Position numbers and translations under genes: made by a program. A stretch of DNA of 64,000 nucleotides, taken from assembly GCF_013031355.1 (NCBI RefSeq), contig NZ_WPZO01000003.1, positions 1 to 64,000 of the forward strand. Reading direction: 5' to 3'. This document shows positions 26,396 to 34,516 of this stretch, one piece after another (positions within the stretch are counted from its first letter, which is position 1; each line of letters opens with the position of its first letter). The DNA comes from Ruegeria arenilitoris (GTDB lineage Bacteria > Pseudomonadota > Alphaproteobacteria > Rhodobacterales > Rhodobacteraceae). The notes below the pieces were generated by a model. That model was not told the DNA's origin. It did not search any database and worked only from the letters and a program-made list of their open reading frames with translations.

Positions 26396-27251
26396 TCAGA
26401 CCTGATCGTCATGTCCGATGGACCCCAGGCCCTGACCTGCCATTCCGCCAGAAACATCTTCTGTCGCTTCGTCCAAGAGTTTCTTAGGAAGAACCAGGTT
26501 TAGGATAATTGCTATGACCGCAGCGGGTGGAATACCCGATATGACCAGTACTTTTAGTGGGCCGGGCAGGAACTGAAGCACGCCGGGTTCCAACTGCAAA
26601 CCCAGACCAAGGCTCAGGGAAAGTACAAAAATAACCAAGTTGCGCCGGTTCCAGTTCACGTTCGACAGCGTCGAGGCACCAGCCGCGACCACCATACCGA
26701 ACATCACGATCACGCCCCGCGAAGAACCTCGATCGGGATGGACGAGATAATCGCACCGATTTTGGGAATTAGGCCGCACACAATCCGCGGATCCGATCAA
26801 CAGGTCGATCAGAACCGCCGACGCCCACGCCGCCCATCAAGACGGCAATGGCATCAAGGCCCGTTCCGACCACAAAAGGGAGCATGATCGGGATGAAGGC
26901 AAACGAAGCACCTTGAACGATGGGCTGCCGGGCACCAACGGGGCCCACACCAATGGATTGGAGCAATATTGCGACGCCTGCAATGAACATCGACATCTGA
27001 ATCATTTAGATCATCTGCGGAAAATCGGGACTGTTCGAACCGAACCCAAACCCAGCGGCGCCGCACACGATAATGGCTGGCGTGACGTTGGAAACGAACA
27101 TCGCCAGCACATTCTGAATTCCCAATGTCACCGCTTTAATGAGTGGTGGCCAATAATTCGGATCGCGAAGCTGTTGCGGCGTTCCGATGGATACATCTGT
27201 CGTTGTGTCTTTCCTCCTTTGAGATACGTCGACCGGCTCCTCTTCCAGCAA
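26396..27251 (-). pseudogene. NCS2-family purine (urate/xanthine) permease, broken
   Basis: Three blocks on the minus strand belong to one nucleobase:cation symporter-2. The N-terminal block has YWPPLIKAVTLGIQNVLAMF. The next begins at IQMSMFIAGVAILLQSIG and holds GPVGARQPIVQGASFAF. The last is VIVMFGMVVAAGAS through LSLGLGLQLEPG. An in-frame TAA (27006-27008) separates the first two, a deletion of roughly 200 codons removes the transport core, and a frameshift sits at IEVLR before VIVMFG. Intact relatives have 450-500 residues. The AzgA-like permease at 37.8 kb may now serve instead. Confidence 0.85.
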
Positions 27252-27257
27252 CGTTTC

Positions 27258-27743
27258 TCATTCCGAGATAGCGAAGGCCTCCTCGAACCAATGTTCTTCG
27301 AGGTTGGGTCCGGTTCCTATTCGGTCCACCACCGCAAAAAGCCCGGGAGCATGAAGTGGGGTTAGCACCCCATGCCAAGTGTTGCGGTGATAATTCACGC
27401 CCTGCCCGGGCGCAGTTTTGAAGGCGATGGGTTGCCCCGGCGCCCCGTCTTCGTCAGGTGCCACAACCACAACAAAGGGTTTGTCCGACAAAGGCAGGAA
27501 CGCCTGACTGCCATCCGGGTGGCGCTCGACCATTTCCAGTTTGATGGGAAGGCTGAAAGCTTCGGACTGAAACACGCTGATACCAGCGCGCCCGCCGTGG
27601 AAATCCAGAATGGCGCGATCATGATACCGCGCGCACTTACCCTGATTGATGTACTTATCCACGTCGCCAGCCACTTCGATGACATCACCAAAAGGCGCAA
27701 AGGCCTCGGACGTCAGTGGGCGGAGCTTCAAATGCGAAGTCAT
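27258..27743 (-). CDS. allA: Ureidoglycolate lyase
   Basis: 161 residues, matching AllA in length, from LRPLTSEAFAPFGDVIE to the C-terminal domain with YHRNTWHGVLTPL. The enzyme splits (S)-ureidoglycolate into glyoxylate and urea. The start overlaps the end of the puuE-uraD fusion by four bases. Its product enters the beta-hydroxyaspartate cycle encoded next to it. This is a direct link between the two pathways, inferred from co-location. Confidence 0.9.
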   Translation of the reverse strand: MTSHLKLRPLTSEAFAPFGDVIEVAGDVDKYINQGKCARYHDRAILDFHGGRAGISVFQSEAFSLPIKLEMVERHPDGSQAFLPLSDKPFVVVVAPDEDGAPGQPIAFKTAPGQGVNYHRNTWHGVLTPLHAPGLFAVVDRIGTGPNLEEHWFEEAFAISE

Positions 27744-29152
27744 GCAGCGAACTTTTCAATCAAACGCAGTTCAGCGATCCGTTCGACTTGGCGGCACGCC
27801 TCGGCAAATTCTGTGTCCCGGTCACTGTCAATGCGGCGGTGAAAGGCTTCGAGAATGCTGGCCTTGGTGTTGTCCTTGACGGCAATGATGAAAGGAAAGC
27901 CAAACTTGGTTGTATATGCCTGGTTCAGCCCCGTGAATGTAGCTCGCTCTTCGTCTGTCAGCATGTCCAAACCGGCGCCGGCCTGTTCAGCCGTGCTTTC
28001 CTTGGTCAAGCGACCTGCCGCGGCCAGCTTTCCTGCCAGGTCCGGGTGCGCGGTCAGAACGCCTAAACGTTGCTCTGGAGTAGCCGACCGGAACACTCGC
28101 GCCAGCGCACTGTGAACGCCAGCGGCATTGTCATGAGTCGGCCCCAGTTCCAGACCGAACGCACCTTCAGCAATCCACGGGCTATGCTCAAAAATTCCGC
28201 CAAATTCGGAAACAAATGTTGACTGATCCATTTCGGACGGGGTCAGACGTTGCATTGGTGGGTGCTCCTTAGCCCAGTGATCAGCGATCTGTTCGCGCGT
28301 GGCGAACCAGACACCGTCGTGTTTTTTGAAATATTCCAGCGCCCGCTTCAGCGCCATCGCGCGACCCGGACGGCCAATCAACCGGCAGTGCAGGCCTATC
28401 GACAGCATTTTCGGCGTACCGGCCTCGCCTTCGGCATACAGCAAGTCGAAGCTGTCTTTCAGATAGCTCTCGAACTGGTCGCCATTGGTGTAACCCGCCT
28501 GGATCGCAAAGCGCATGTCATTGCAGTCCATCGTGTAGGGCACAATTAATTGATCCTTGCCGCCAGCCTTTGTCCAATAAGGCAGATCGTCGGCATAGCT
28601 GTCGGCGATATAGGCGAAATCGCCTTCTTCAGCCGCCAGATTGATAGTGCTCATCGAGCAGCGCCCGGTGTACCAGCCGCGCGGCGGCCGCCCCGTAACC
28701 TCGGTATGTAAGCGGATCGCTTCACGAATCTGGGCCCGCTCTTCTTCCGGGCCCATGTCCTTGTGTTCGATCCATTTCAGACCATGGCTGGCAATCTCCC
28801 ACCCGGCTTGTGTCATCGCCGCTACTTGCTGCGGTGCGCGCGCCAAGGCAGTTGCAACGCCGTAAACTGTCACAGGCAGGTCTTTTAAAAGGTGATGCAC
28901 CCGCCAGAACCCGGCTCGGCTGCCATACTCGTAAATGGACTCCATATTCCAATGCCTTTGCCCCGGCCACGGGGCGGCACCTGTGATTTCAGACAAAAAC
29001 GCCTCAGAGGCGGCGTCACCGTGCAACACGTTGTTTTCGCCACCTTCTTCGTAGTTCAAAACGATCTGAACTGCGATCTTCGCCCCGTTCGGCCAGTCCG
29101 CCGTCGGTATGTCCCGACCATAGCCGGTCATGTCTCTTGGATAACGCGTCAC
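27740..29152 (-). CDS. Fusion of PuuE-type allantoinase and OHCU decarboxylase (UraD)
   Basis: 470 residues. Residues 1 to about 305 form a cofactor-independent allantoinase of the polysaccharide-deacetylase fold (GYGRDIPTADWPNGAKIAVQ, HGLKWIEHKDM, LHCRLIGRPGR). About 315-470 are 2-oxo-4-hydroxy-4-carboxy-5-ureidoimidazoline decarboxylase with the catalytic block FGGIFEHSPWIAEGAF. One protein therefore makes S-allantoin and opens it to allantoate. It is divergent from uraH, which makes the substrate of the second domain. Confidence 0.9.
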   Translation of the reverse strand: MTRYPRDMTGYGRDIPTADWPNGAKIAVQIVLNYEEGGENNVLHGDAASEAFLSEITGAAPWPGQRHWNMESIYEYGSRAGFWRVHHLLKDLPVTVYGVATALARAPQQVAAMTQAGWEIASHGLKWIEHKDMGPEEERAQIREAIRLHTEVTGRPPRGWYTGRCSMSTINLAAEEGDFAYIADSYADDLPYWTKAGGKDQLIVPYTMDCNDMRFAIQAGYTNGDQFESYLKDSFDLLYAEGEAGTPKMLSIGLHCRLIGRPGRAMALKRALEYFKKHDGVWFATREQIADHWAKEHPPMQRLTPSEMDQSTFVSEFGGIFEHSPWIAEGAFGLELGPTHDNAAGVHSALARVFRSATPEQRLGVLTAHPDLAGKLAAAGRLTKESTAEQAGAGLDMLTDEERATFTGLNQAYTTKFGFPFIIAVKDNTKASILEAFHRRIDSDRDTEFAEACRQVERIAELRLIEKFAA

Positions 29153-29299
29153 GTCACTTTCCTCTTTCTCGAAATGATGGATAACCCAGATAATCAGCGA
29201 TGTTTTTCAAAAAATTTGCGAAGGAGCCTTTGGGCAGACTGCCTTTGCCTCCTGTGACAAAATCAGAATAAAAACTTGAAAGCTTGAGGAGAGGCGCAA

Positions 29300-29653
29300 A
29301 TGACCGGTTATCTTACAACACATGTGCTGGATACGGCTCGTGGGTTACCTGCCGAAGGATTGAAAATCGAACTGTTCCGTATTGAAGGCACAGATCGCAC
29401 GTTGCTGAAAACTCTTTTCACAAACGATGATGGTCGTACCAACGAACAGATTCTACCCGAAGCCGAGTTTTCGCTGGGCGAATACGAGCTGATCTTCTAC
29501 GCCGGAGAATACCTCGATGCCTCTGGCACCCCGCCGGAAGACCCACGTTTTCTGGATGTGATTCCAATCCGCTTTGGGATGTCCGAGCATTCGCACTACC
29601 ACGTCCCGCTGCTACTCTCGCCCTTCGGTTACTCCACCTATCGCGGTAGCTAA
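29300..29653 (+). CDS. uraH: 5-Hydroxyisourate hydrolase
   Basis: 117 residues, transthyretin-related. TTHVLDTARGLPAEGL near the start supplies the active-site His, and the C-terminus YHVPLLLSPFGYSTYRGS is the diagnostic YRGS tail. It hydrolyses 5-hydroxyisourate, the product of PuuD, to OHCU. GAGGAGAGG precedes the ATG. Its stop overlaps the end of the convergent LysR gene by four bases. Confidence 0.93.
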   Translation: MTGYLTTHVLDTARGLPAEGLKIELFRIEGTDRTLLKTLFTNDDGRTNEQILPEAEFSLGEYELIFYAGEYLDASGTPPEDPRFLDVIPIRFGMSEHSHYHVPLLLSPFGYSTYRGS

Positions 29654-30579
29654 ACAACCGAGCGAGACGTATTTGTCGCGGCAATCGTTGACCCGATGCG
29701 TTCGATAATGAACTCCATGAAAAGTCGCGTTTTGGGGTCCTGCATTCGGCGGTGCGTAAACAGGCACGCCATCTGAATTGGTTCCGGCGGCGTTTTTACT
29801 GCCACCGGAACCAAAGTTCCGGCCCCGAGATGCTGAGCAACCTCAAATATCGGTTTTAGGGCGATGCCATGACCAGCAAGGGCCCAATCAGTCAGCACGT
29901 CACCGTCGTCTGACTCATAGCGTCCCGAAATGCGAAATCGTTTTGGTCCTGTGTCTGTTCTCAACAGCCACTGGAATTCGGTCGCACCAGGAAAGCGCAA
30001 ACTGAGACATTCATGCGCATCTGCAATGATGTCGTCACCGCTTGCGGGCATCCCTCGTTTTTTGATGTATTTCGGGGATGCACATAGAACCCTCTCGACA
30101 TCAGCTATTTTTCGGATGCGTAAATTGCTGTCCTCGGGCTGACCCAGAAAAAAGGCCAGATCCAGACCTTCGGTCGTCAGATCCACCTTTCGATCAGTCA
30201 GCCGCAGTCGAACGTTAACTTCAGGGTATTCTGCAAGAAACTTTGGCACTTGGGGCGCAATCAATCGCCTACCAACACCCAATGGCGCCGCAACATAGAG
30301 TGAGCCTTTCAGGTTCTCTGTAATGTTGACAATTTGAGCTTCGGCCCTTTCGACCGCTTCAAGGATTTCAGCCGCCCCCCCATAGAAAGATTTTCCTTGC
30401 TCTGTAGGAGTGAGGCTGCGCGTAGTGCGTTGAAACAATCGCACACCAAGGTGCTCTTCGAGTTGTGAAATTCGCGCCGAGGTTACTGCCGGAGAGACCC
30501 GCAAATCACGACCTGCGGCAGACATACTGCCCAGTTCATAGACACGGACAAAGGTTCTGATGTTATCAAGGTAAGACAT
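29650..30579 (-). CDS. LysR-family regulator (purine locus, copy 1)
   Basis: 309 residues. The N-terminal helix-turn-helix is FVRVYELGSMSAAGRDLRVS with the LysR follow-on LEEHLGVRLFQRTTRSL; the rest is a periplasmic-binding-like effector domain. It is divergent from puuD, so it probably controls urate oxidation. It is a close paralogue of the LysR at 32 kb (shared FNRTTRS-like and GDVLTDWALAGxGI blocks). The effector is unknown; a purine intermediate is likely. Confidence 0.87.
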   Translation of the reverse strand: MSYLDNIRTFVRVYELGSMSAAGRDLRVSPAVTSARISQLEEHLGVRLFQRTTRSLTPTEQGKSFYGGAAEILEAVERAEAQIVNITENLKGSLYVAAPLGVGRRLIAPQVPKFLAEYPEVNVRLRLTDRKVDLTTEGLDLAFFLGQPEDSNLRIRKIADVERVLCASPKYIKKRGMPASGDDIIADAHECLSLRFPGATEFQWLLRTDTGPKRFRISGRYESDDGDVLTDWALAGHGIALKPIFEVAQHLGAGTLVPVAVKTPPEPIQMACLFTHRRMQDPKTRLFMEFIIERIGSTIAATNTSRSVV

Positions 30580-30680
30580 TTTTTTGCATTTTTTGATACT
30601 GCTTGGTCTTTGCCAGCAATACCAGAATAAAACAGCCTCGCATAGAGTGCCTGGAACTATAGAATCTAAGGAGCAAAGCC

Positions 30681-31913
30681 ATGTACGACTTGGCCGTTAT
30701 ATGGGAGTGGATCGCTTTTTCCGTCCGCTGGCTACATGTGATCACCGCGATGGCCTGGATTGGGGCATCATTCTACTTTATCGCGCTTGACCTCATGTTG
30801 AAGCCGAACCCCGCCCTGCCGGATGGGGCATACGGCGAAGAATGGGAAGTGCATGGCGGCGGGTTCTATCACACCGTCAAATATCTTGTGGCACCCACCC
30901 GGATGCCTGAGCACCTGACCTGGCACAAATGGCAGAGCTATACGACATGGCTCTCGGGCGCCGCGTTGCTAATGATCATCTACTGGGTTGGCGGCGAACT
31001 GTTCCTGCTCGATCCAACCAAAGTGGACCTCGCGCTGTGGCAGGGTATCCTGATCTCTGGCGGTTCACTGACCATCGGTTGGTTGCTCTACGATCAGATG
31101 TGCAAATCGAAACTGAGCGATCACCCGACCGTTCTGATGCTGCTGTTGTTCGTGATCCTTGTGATCATGTCCTGGGGCTATAACCAGATATTCACCGGTC
31201 GTGCTGCACTTTTGCATCTTGGTGCGTTTACCGCGACGATCATGACGGCCAACGTATTTTTCCAGATCATGCCGAACCAACGGATCGTGGTGGAAGACCT
31301 CAAGGCGGGGCGGACGCCCGACGCCAAATATGGGAAGATCGCCAAGGTACGCTCTACGCACAACAACTACCTGACCCTTCCGGTTGTATTCCTGATGCTG
31401 TCGAACCACTACCCGCTGGCCTTCGGAACAGAGTACTCGTGGATCATTGCCAGCCTTATCTTCCTGACAGGCGTGACCATCCGGCACTACTTCAACACGA
31501 TGCACGCAACCGGAAAGGGCCCACACTGGACCTGGGGAGTCACCGTAATTCTCATGGTTGTGATCGCTTGGCTTTCTTCGGTCAGAACAGGCGAAACATG
31601 GGAAGACGCAGAAGCACGGGCGCTGACGCCCTACGAACAGAAATACGCGTCGGCTGCCGGCTTCGAGGAAGCTTACGACACTGTTCTTGGCAATTGCTCC
31701 ATGTGCCATGCGCGTGAGCCTGTTTATGGCACTATGAAATGGGCCCCGAAAAAGGTTTACCTTGAAACACCCGGTGACGTAGCCCGCCAGGCCGACCAGA
31801 TTTATCTGCAAGCCGGGATCAGCCACGCAATGCCGCCTCCATCGGCAGTTCAAATGGATGAAGAGGCGCGCCAGACAATCATCGCGTGGGTGCGTGAGGT
31901 TCGGGATCAATAG
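30681..31913 (+). CDS. puuD: Membrane urate hydroxylase with cytochrome c domain (PuuD)
   Basis: 410 residues. The first about 300 form an eight-helix membrane domain with conserved histidines (RWLHVITAMAWIGASFYF, FYHTVKYLVAP). The C-terminal cytochrome c domain has CSMCH (C339, C342, H343) and a possible axial methionine, M384, in HAMPP. PuuD oxidises urate to 5-hydroxyisourate and delivers electrons to the respiratory chain through the haem. It differs from soluble uricase, which makes hydrogen peroxide. AAGGAG precedes the ATG. Confidence 0.92.
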   Translation: MYDLAVIWEWIAFSVRWLHVITAMAWIGASFYFIALDLMLKPNPALPDGAYGEEWEVHGGGFYHTVKYLVAPTRMPEHLTWHKWQSYTTWLSGAALLMIIYWVGGELFLLDPTKVDLALWQGILISGGSLTIGWLLYDQMCKSKLSDHPTVLMLLLFVILVIMSWGYNQIFTGRAALLHLGAFTATIMTANVFFQIMPNQRIVVEDLKAGRTPDAKYGKIAKVRSTHNNYLTLPVVFLMLSNHYPLAFGTEYSWIIASLIFLTGVTIRHYFNTMHATGKGPHWTWGVTVILMVVIAWLSSVRTGETWEDAEARALTPYEQKYASAAGFEEAYDTVLGNCSMCHAREPVYGTMKWAPKKVYLETPGDVARQADQIYLQAGISHAMPPPSAVQMDEEARQTIIAWVREVRDQ

Positions 31914-31940
31914 ACGCGGGCCAAAATGGTGACAGCTGGG

Positions 31941-31966
31941 AAACTGGGCTTATGGCCCAGTTTTTT
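31941..31966. terminator. Intrinsic terminator between puuD and LysR
   Basis: AAACTGGGC (31941-31949) and GCCCAGTTT (31955-31963) form a perfect 9-bp stem with a 5-base loop followed by a run of T. The inverted A-run on the other side lets it serve the convergent LysR gene as well. Confidence 0.85.
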
Positions 31967-31973
31967 GTGCTTC

Positions 31974-32882
31974 TTATGACTCAGTAAAAAAACGTTTGCT
32001 GTGCTGCGCTATGTGTTCGACGAATAGACGAATCTTGGGGTCCTGAAGCTTTTTGTGCGGGTAAAGACATCCAAAAATCGTTGGTAATGGTGGCGTCTTG
32101 GGCAGAACTTCGACCAACCGGCCATCCTCAAGATACTCCCGAACGTCGAAGCGCGGCTTGTTGACAATCCCCCTGCCCGCCAATGCCCAATCAGTCAGCA
32201 CATCACCATCGTCTGCGTCGTACTTACCCCGGACTTCGAGTTTTCGCGGACCCATGTCGGTGAGGAGCGTCCAGAAGTATTCGGGTGATCTGGGGTAACG
32301 CAGCAACAGACAGTTGTGAGAGGTGTGCAGCAGGTCATCCGGTGTCGCGGGCACACCGAATTGCGACAGGTACTCTGGCGAGGCGCACAGAACGCGATCG
32401 CAATCCGCAAACTTCCGCAGTTTCATAGTGGAGTCCCCAGGCTCCCCTATGAAGAAAGCGATATCCAAACCGTCCGCCATGATGTCCACCTTGCGGTCAG
32501 ACAGGCGCATTCGAATCTCTGTTTCCGGGTAGCGATCCGAGAATTCCGGAACCAGTGGTGCAACAATTCTCCGCCCAACCCCCAGCGGCGCGGTAATGCG
32601 GATTGCCCCTCTGGGGGCATCTGAAAAACTGGCCACACGCGCTTCGGCATGATCGAGCGCCAGCAGAACCGCCTTGGCCTCATCGTAAAAGACCGTTCCC
32701 ACCTCGGTCGGTGTCATCGATCGAGTCGTTCTGTTGAATAGCCGCACACCCAAATGGTTCTCCAGCTCTTTCAAGCGTTTACTGGCCACCGCAGGTGTCA
32801 ACCGCAGGTCCCGTCCTCCGGACGTTATGCTGCCCAGCTCCATTACTCTGACAAAGACCCGCAGGCTTTCGATGTACGACAT
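31974..32882 (-). CDS. LysR-family regulator (purine locus, copy 2)
   Basis: 302 residues with the helix-turn-helix FVRVMELGSITSGGRDLRLT and LENHLGVRLFNRTTRSMTP, then the effector domain. It is divergent from xdhA and converges on puuD. It resembles the 29.7 kb regulator throughout, so a local duplication with division of targets (puuD versus xdhABC) is plausible. Confidence 0.87.
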   Translation of the reverse strand: MSYIESLRVFVRVMELGSITSGGRDLRLTPAVASKRLKELENHLGVRLFNRTTRSMTPTEVGTVFYDEAKAVLLALDHAEARVASFSDAPRGAIRITAPLGVGRRIVAPLVPEFSDRYPETEIRMRLSDRKVDIMADGLDIAFFIGEPGDSTMKLRKFADCDRVLCASPEYLSQFGVPATPDDLLHTSHNCLLLRYPRSPEYFWTLLTDMGPRKLEVRGKYDADDGDVLTDWALAGRGIVNKPRFDVREYLEDGRLVEVLPKTPPLPTIFGCLYPHKKLQDPKIRLFVEHIAQHSKRFFTES

Positions 32883-32925
32883 TTTTTCCTCCCACTACGG
32901 AAAGACTGCGTCATAGCCTTCTCTT

Positions 32926-32944
32926 TTTCAACGTTTCGTTGAAA
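32926..32944. promoter_or_regulatory. Inverted repeat in the LysR-xdhA promoter region
   Basis: TTTCAAC (32926-32932) and GTTGAAA (32938-32944) are perfect arms separated by GTTTC. The site lies 44 bases before the LysR start and 94 before xdhA, a usual place for a LysR operator. Confidence 0.4.
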
Positions 32945-33037
32945 GTATTTGCTGTTTCCGGCAATTTTCAGACTCAATCGTTGCTTCTATGGTCCCCCCG
33001 ATCACCCACCGGAAGGCAGGGGTATAGGGAGAAGACC

Positions 33038-34501
33038 ATGACGCATCGCACCGACATCCAGTTTGTCCTTAATGGCAGGGATGTGTCCGTTCCAAGCGTC
33101 GCAGCAGATCAGACACTTCTGGATTTCCTGCGTTTGGAACGTCGACTGACAGGAACGAAAGAAGGCTGCGCCGAGGGCGATTGCGGTGCATGTACCGTAC
33201 TTGTCGGCCGGCTTGGCGACGGGGGTTTGACTTATGTTCCGGTCAACGCGTGTATCCGGTTTCTTGCCTCCGTCGATGGCTGTCATGTCGTGACGGTGGA
33301 ACACCTGTCTGGCCCGGACGGTCGTCTGCACCCGGTTCAGCAGGCGATGATCGATCATCATGGCAGTCAGTGCGGGTTCTGCACACCGGGTTTCGTCATG
33401 GCGCTATACGCGCTTTGGATGCAAACCCCCGAGCCGACCGAAACACAGGTCGAAACCGCGCTGCAGGGCAACCTGTGCCGCTGCACCGGGTATGAACCAA
33501 TCATCCGCGCCGCCGTCGCTGTCAGCCGCTATGGTACCCCGACATCGGATCACCTGAATACTGAACGAGATGCCATGACCGCGCGTTTGGCGGCCCTCAA
33601 AGACGGACGGCGTGTTGTATCCGGACCCAAGGATAGCCTGAGCATCCTACCGTCCAGTGTCGATGATCTCGCCGAGTGTCTGCAAACCTATCCAAATGCC
33701 ACGATTGTTGCCGGCGCCACGGATGTGGGTCTTTGGGTGACCAAGTTCCTGCGCAACATCGGGCCCGCTATTTTCACGGGTCACCTCGAAGACCTGAAAA
33801 CCGTCAAAAGACAGGGTTCCCTCCTCCTGATCGGTGCTGGCGCCAGCTACACCGATTGCCAGGACCTCCTGTCCGAGCACTTGCCACACCTGTCCTCCTA
33901 TTGGGATCGCATCGCAGGGTGGCAGGTGCGTAATATGGGAACTGTCGGCGGAAACATCGCCAACGGTTCACCCATCGGGGACACGCCGCCGGTTCTGATC
34001 GCGCTTGGGGCGGAAATTACGCTGCGGCGTGGTTCAGACAAGCGAACTGTGCCTCTCGAGGAATTCTTCATCGATTATGGCAAGCAAGATCGCCAACCCG
34101 ACGAATTTGTCGAAAGCATCCGTGTGCCACTGCCCGGGTCCAACGATCTGGATGCAGCCTATAAGATTTCGAAGCGCCGTGATGAAGACATCTCTTCCGT
34201 GGCTGCAGGTATCCACATGACGGTTGCCGACGGAGCCATCAGCAACGCCCGCATCGCATTCGGCGGCATGGCCGCCACGCCCAAGCGCGCAACTGCCGCC
34301 GAAGCGGCACTAAACGGCAAACCTTGGACGCGTGAAAGTTTTGAAGCGGCGGCGCTGGCACTGACCGAGGACTACAAACCTCTGACAGATTGGCGAGCGT
34401 CTTCCGACTACCGAATGCTCACCGCACAAAACCTGCTGCGCCGGTTCTTCCTTGAAAACGACGCCCAGACCGACACCCCCGTTCAGCTGGCTTACGCCTA
34501 A
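33038..34501 (+). CDS. xdhA: Xanthine dehydrogenase small subunit
   Basis: 487 residues from ATG 33038, preceded by AGGGAG. Two [2Fe-2S] clusters are ligated by C44, C49, C52 and C72 and by C112, C115, C147 and C149 (CGFCTPG and NLCRCTGY). From about 200 comes the FAD domain with GATDVGLWVTK and GGNIANGSPIGDTPP. It receives electrons from the molybdenum subunit and passes them to NAD+. The gene starts the operon xdhABC with the permease and guaD behind it. Confidence 0.93.
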   Translation: MTHRTDIQFVLNGRDVSVPSVAADQTLLDFLRLERRLTGTKEGCAEGDCGACTVLVGRLGDGGLTYVPVNACIRFLASVDGCHVVTVEHLSGPDGRLHPVQQAMIDHHGSQCGFCTPGFVMALYALWMQTPEPTETQVETALQGNLCRCTGYEPIIRAAVAVSRYGTPTSDHLNTERDAMTARLAALKDGRRVVSGPKDSLSILPSSVDDLAECLQTYPNATIVAGATDVGLWVTKFLRNIGPAIFTGHLEDLKTVKRQGSLLLIGAGASYTDCQDLLSEHLPHLSSYWDRIAGWQVRNMGTVGGNIANGSPIGDTPPVLIALGAEITLRRGSDKRTVPLEEFFIDYGKQDRQPDEFVESIRVPLPGSNDLDAAYKISKRRDEDISSVAAGIHMTVADGAISNARIAFGGMAATPKRATAAEAALNGKPWTRESFEAAALALTEDYKPLTDWRASSDYRMLTAQNLLRRFFLENDAQTDTPVQLAYA

Positions 34502-34516
34502 TAGGGAGACGAAAAG

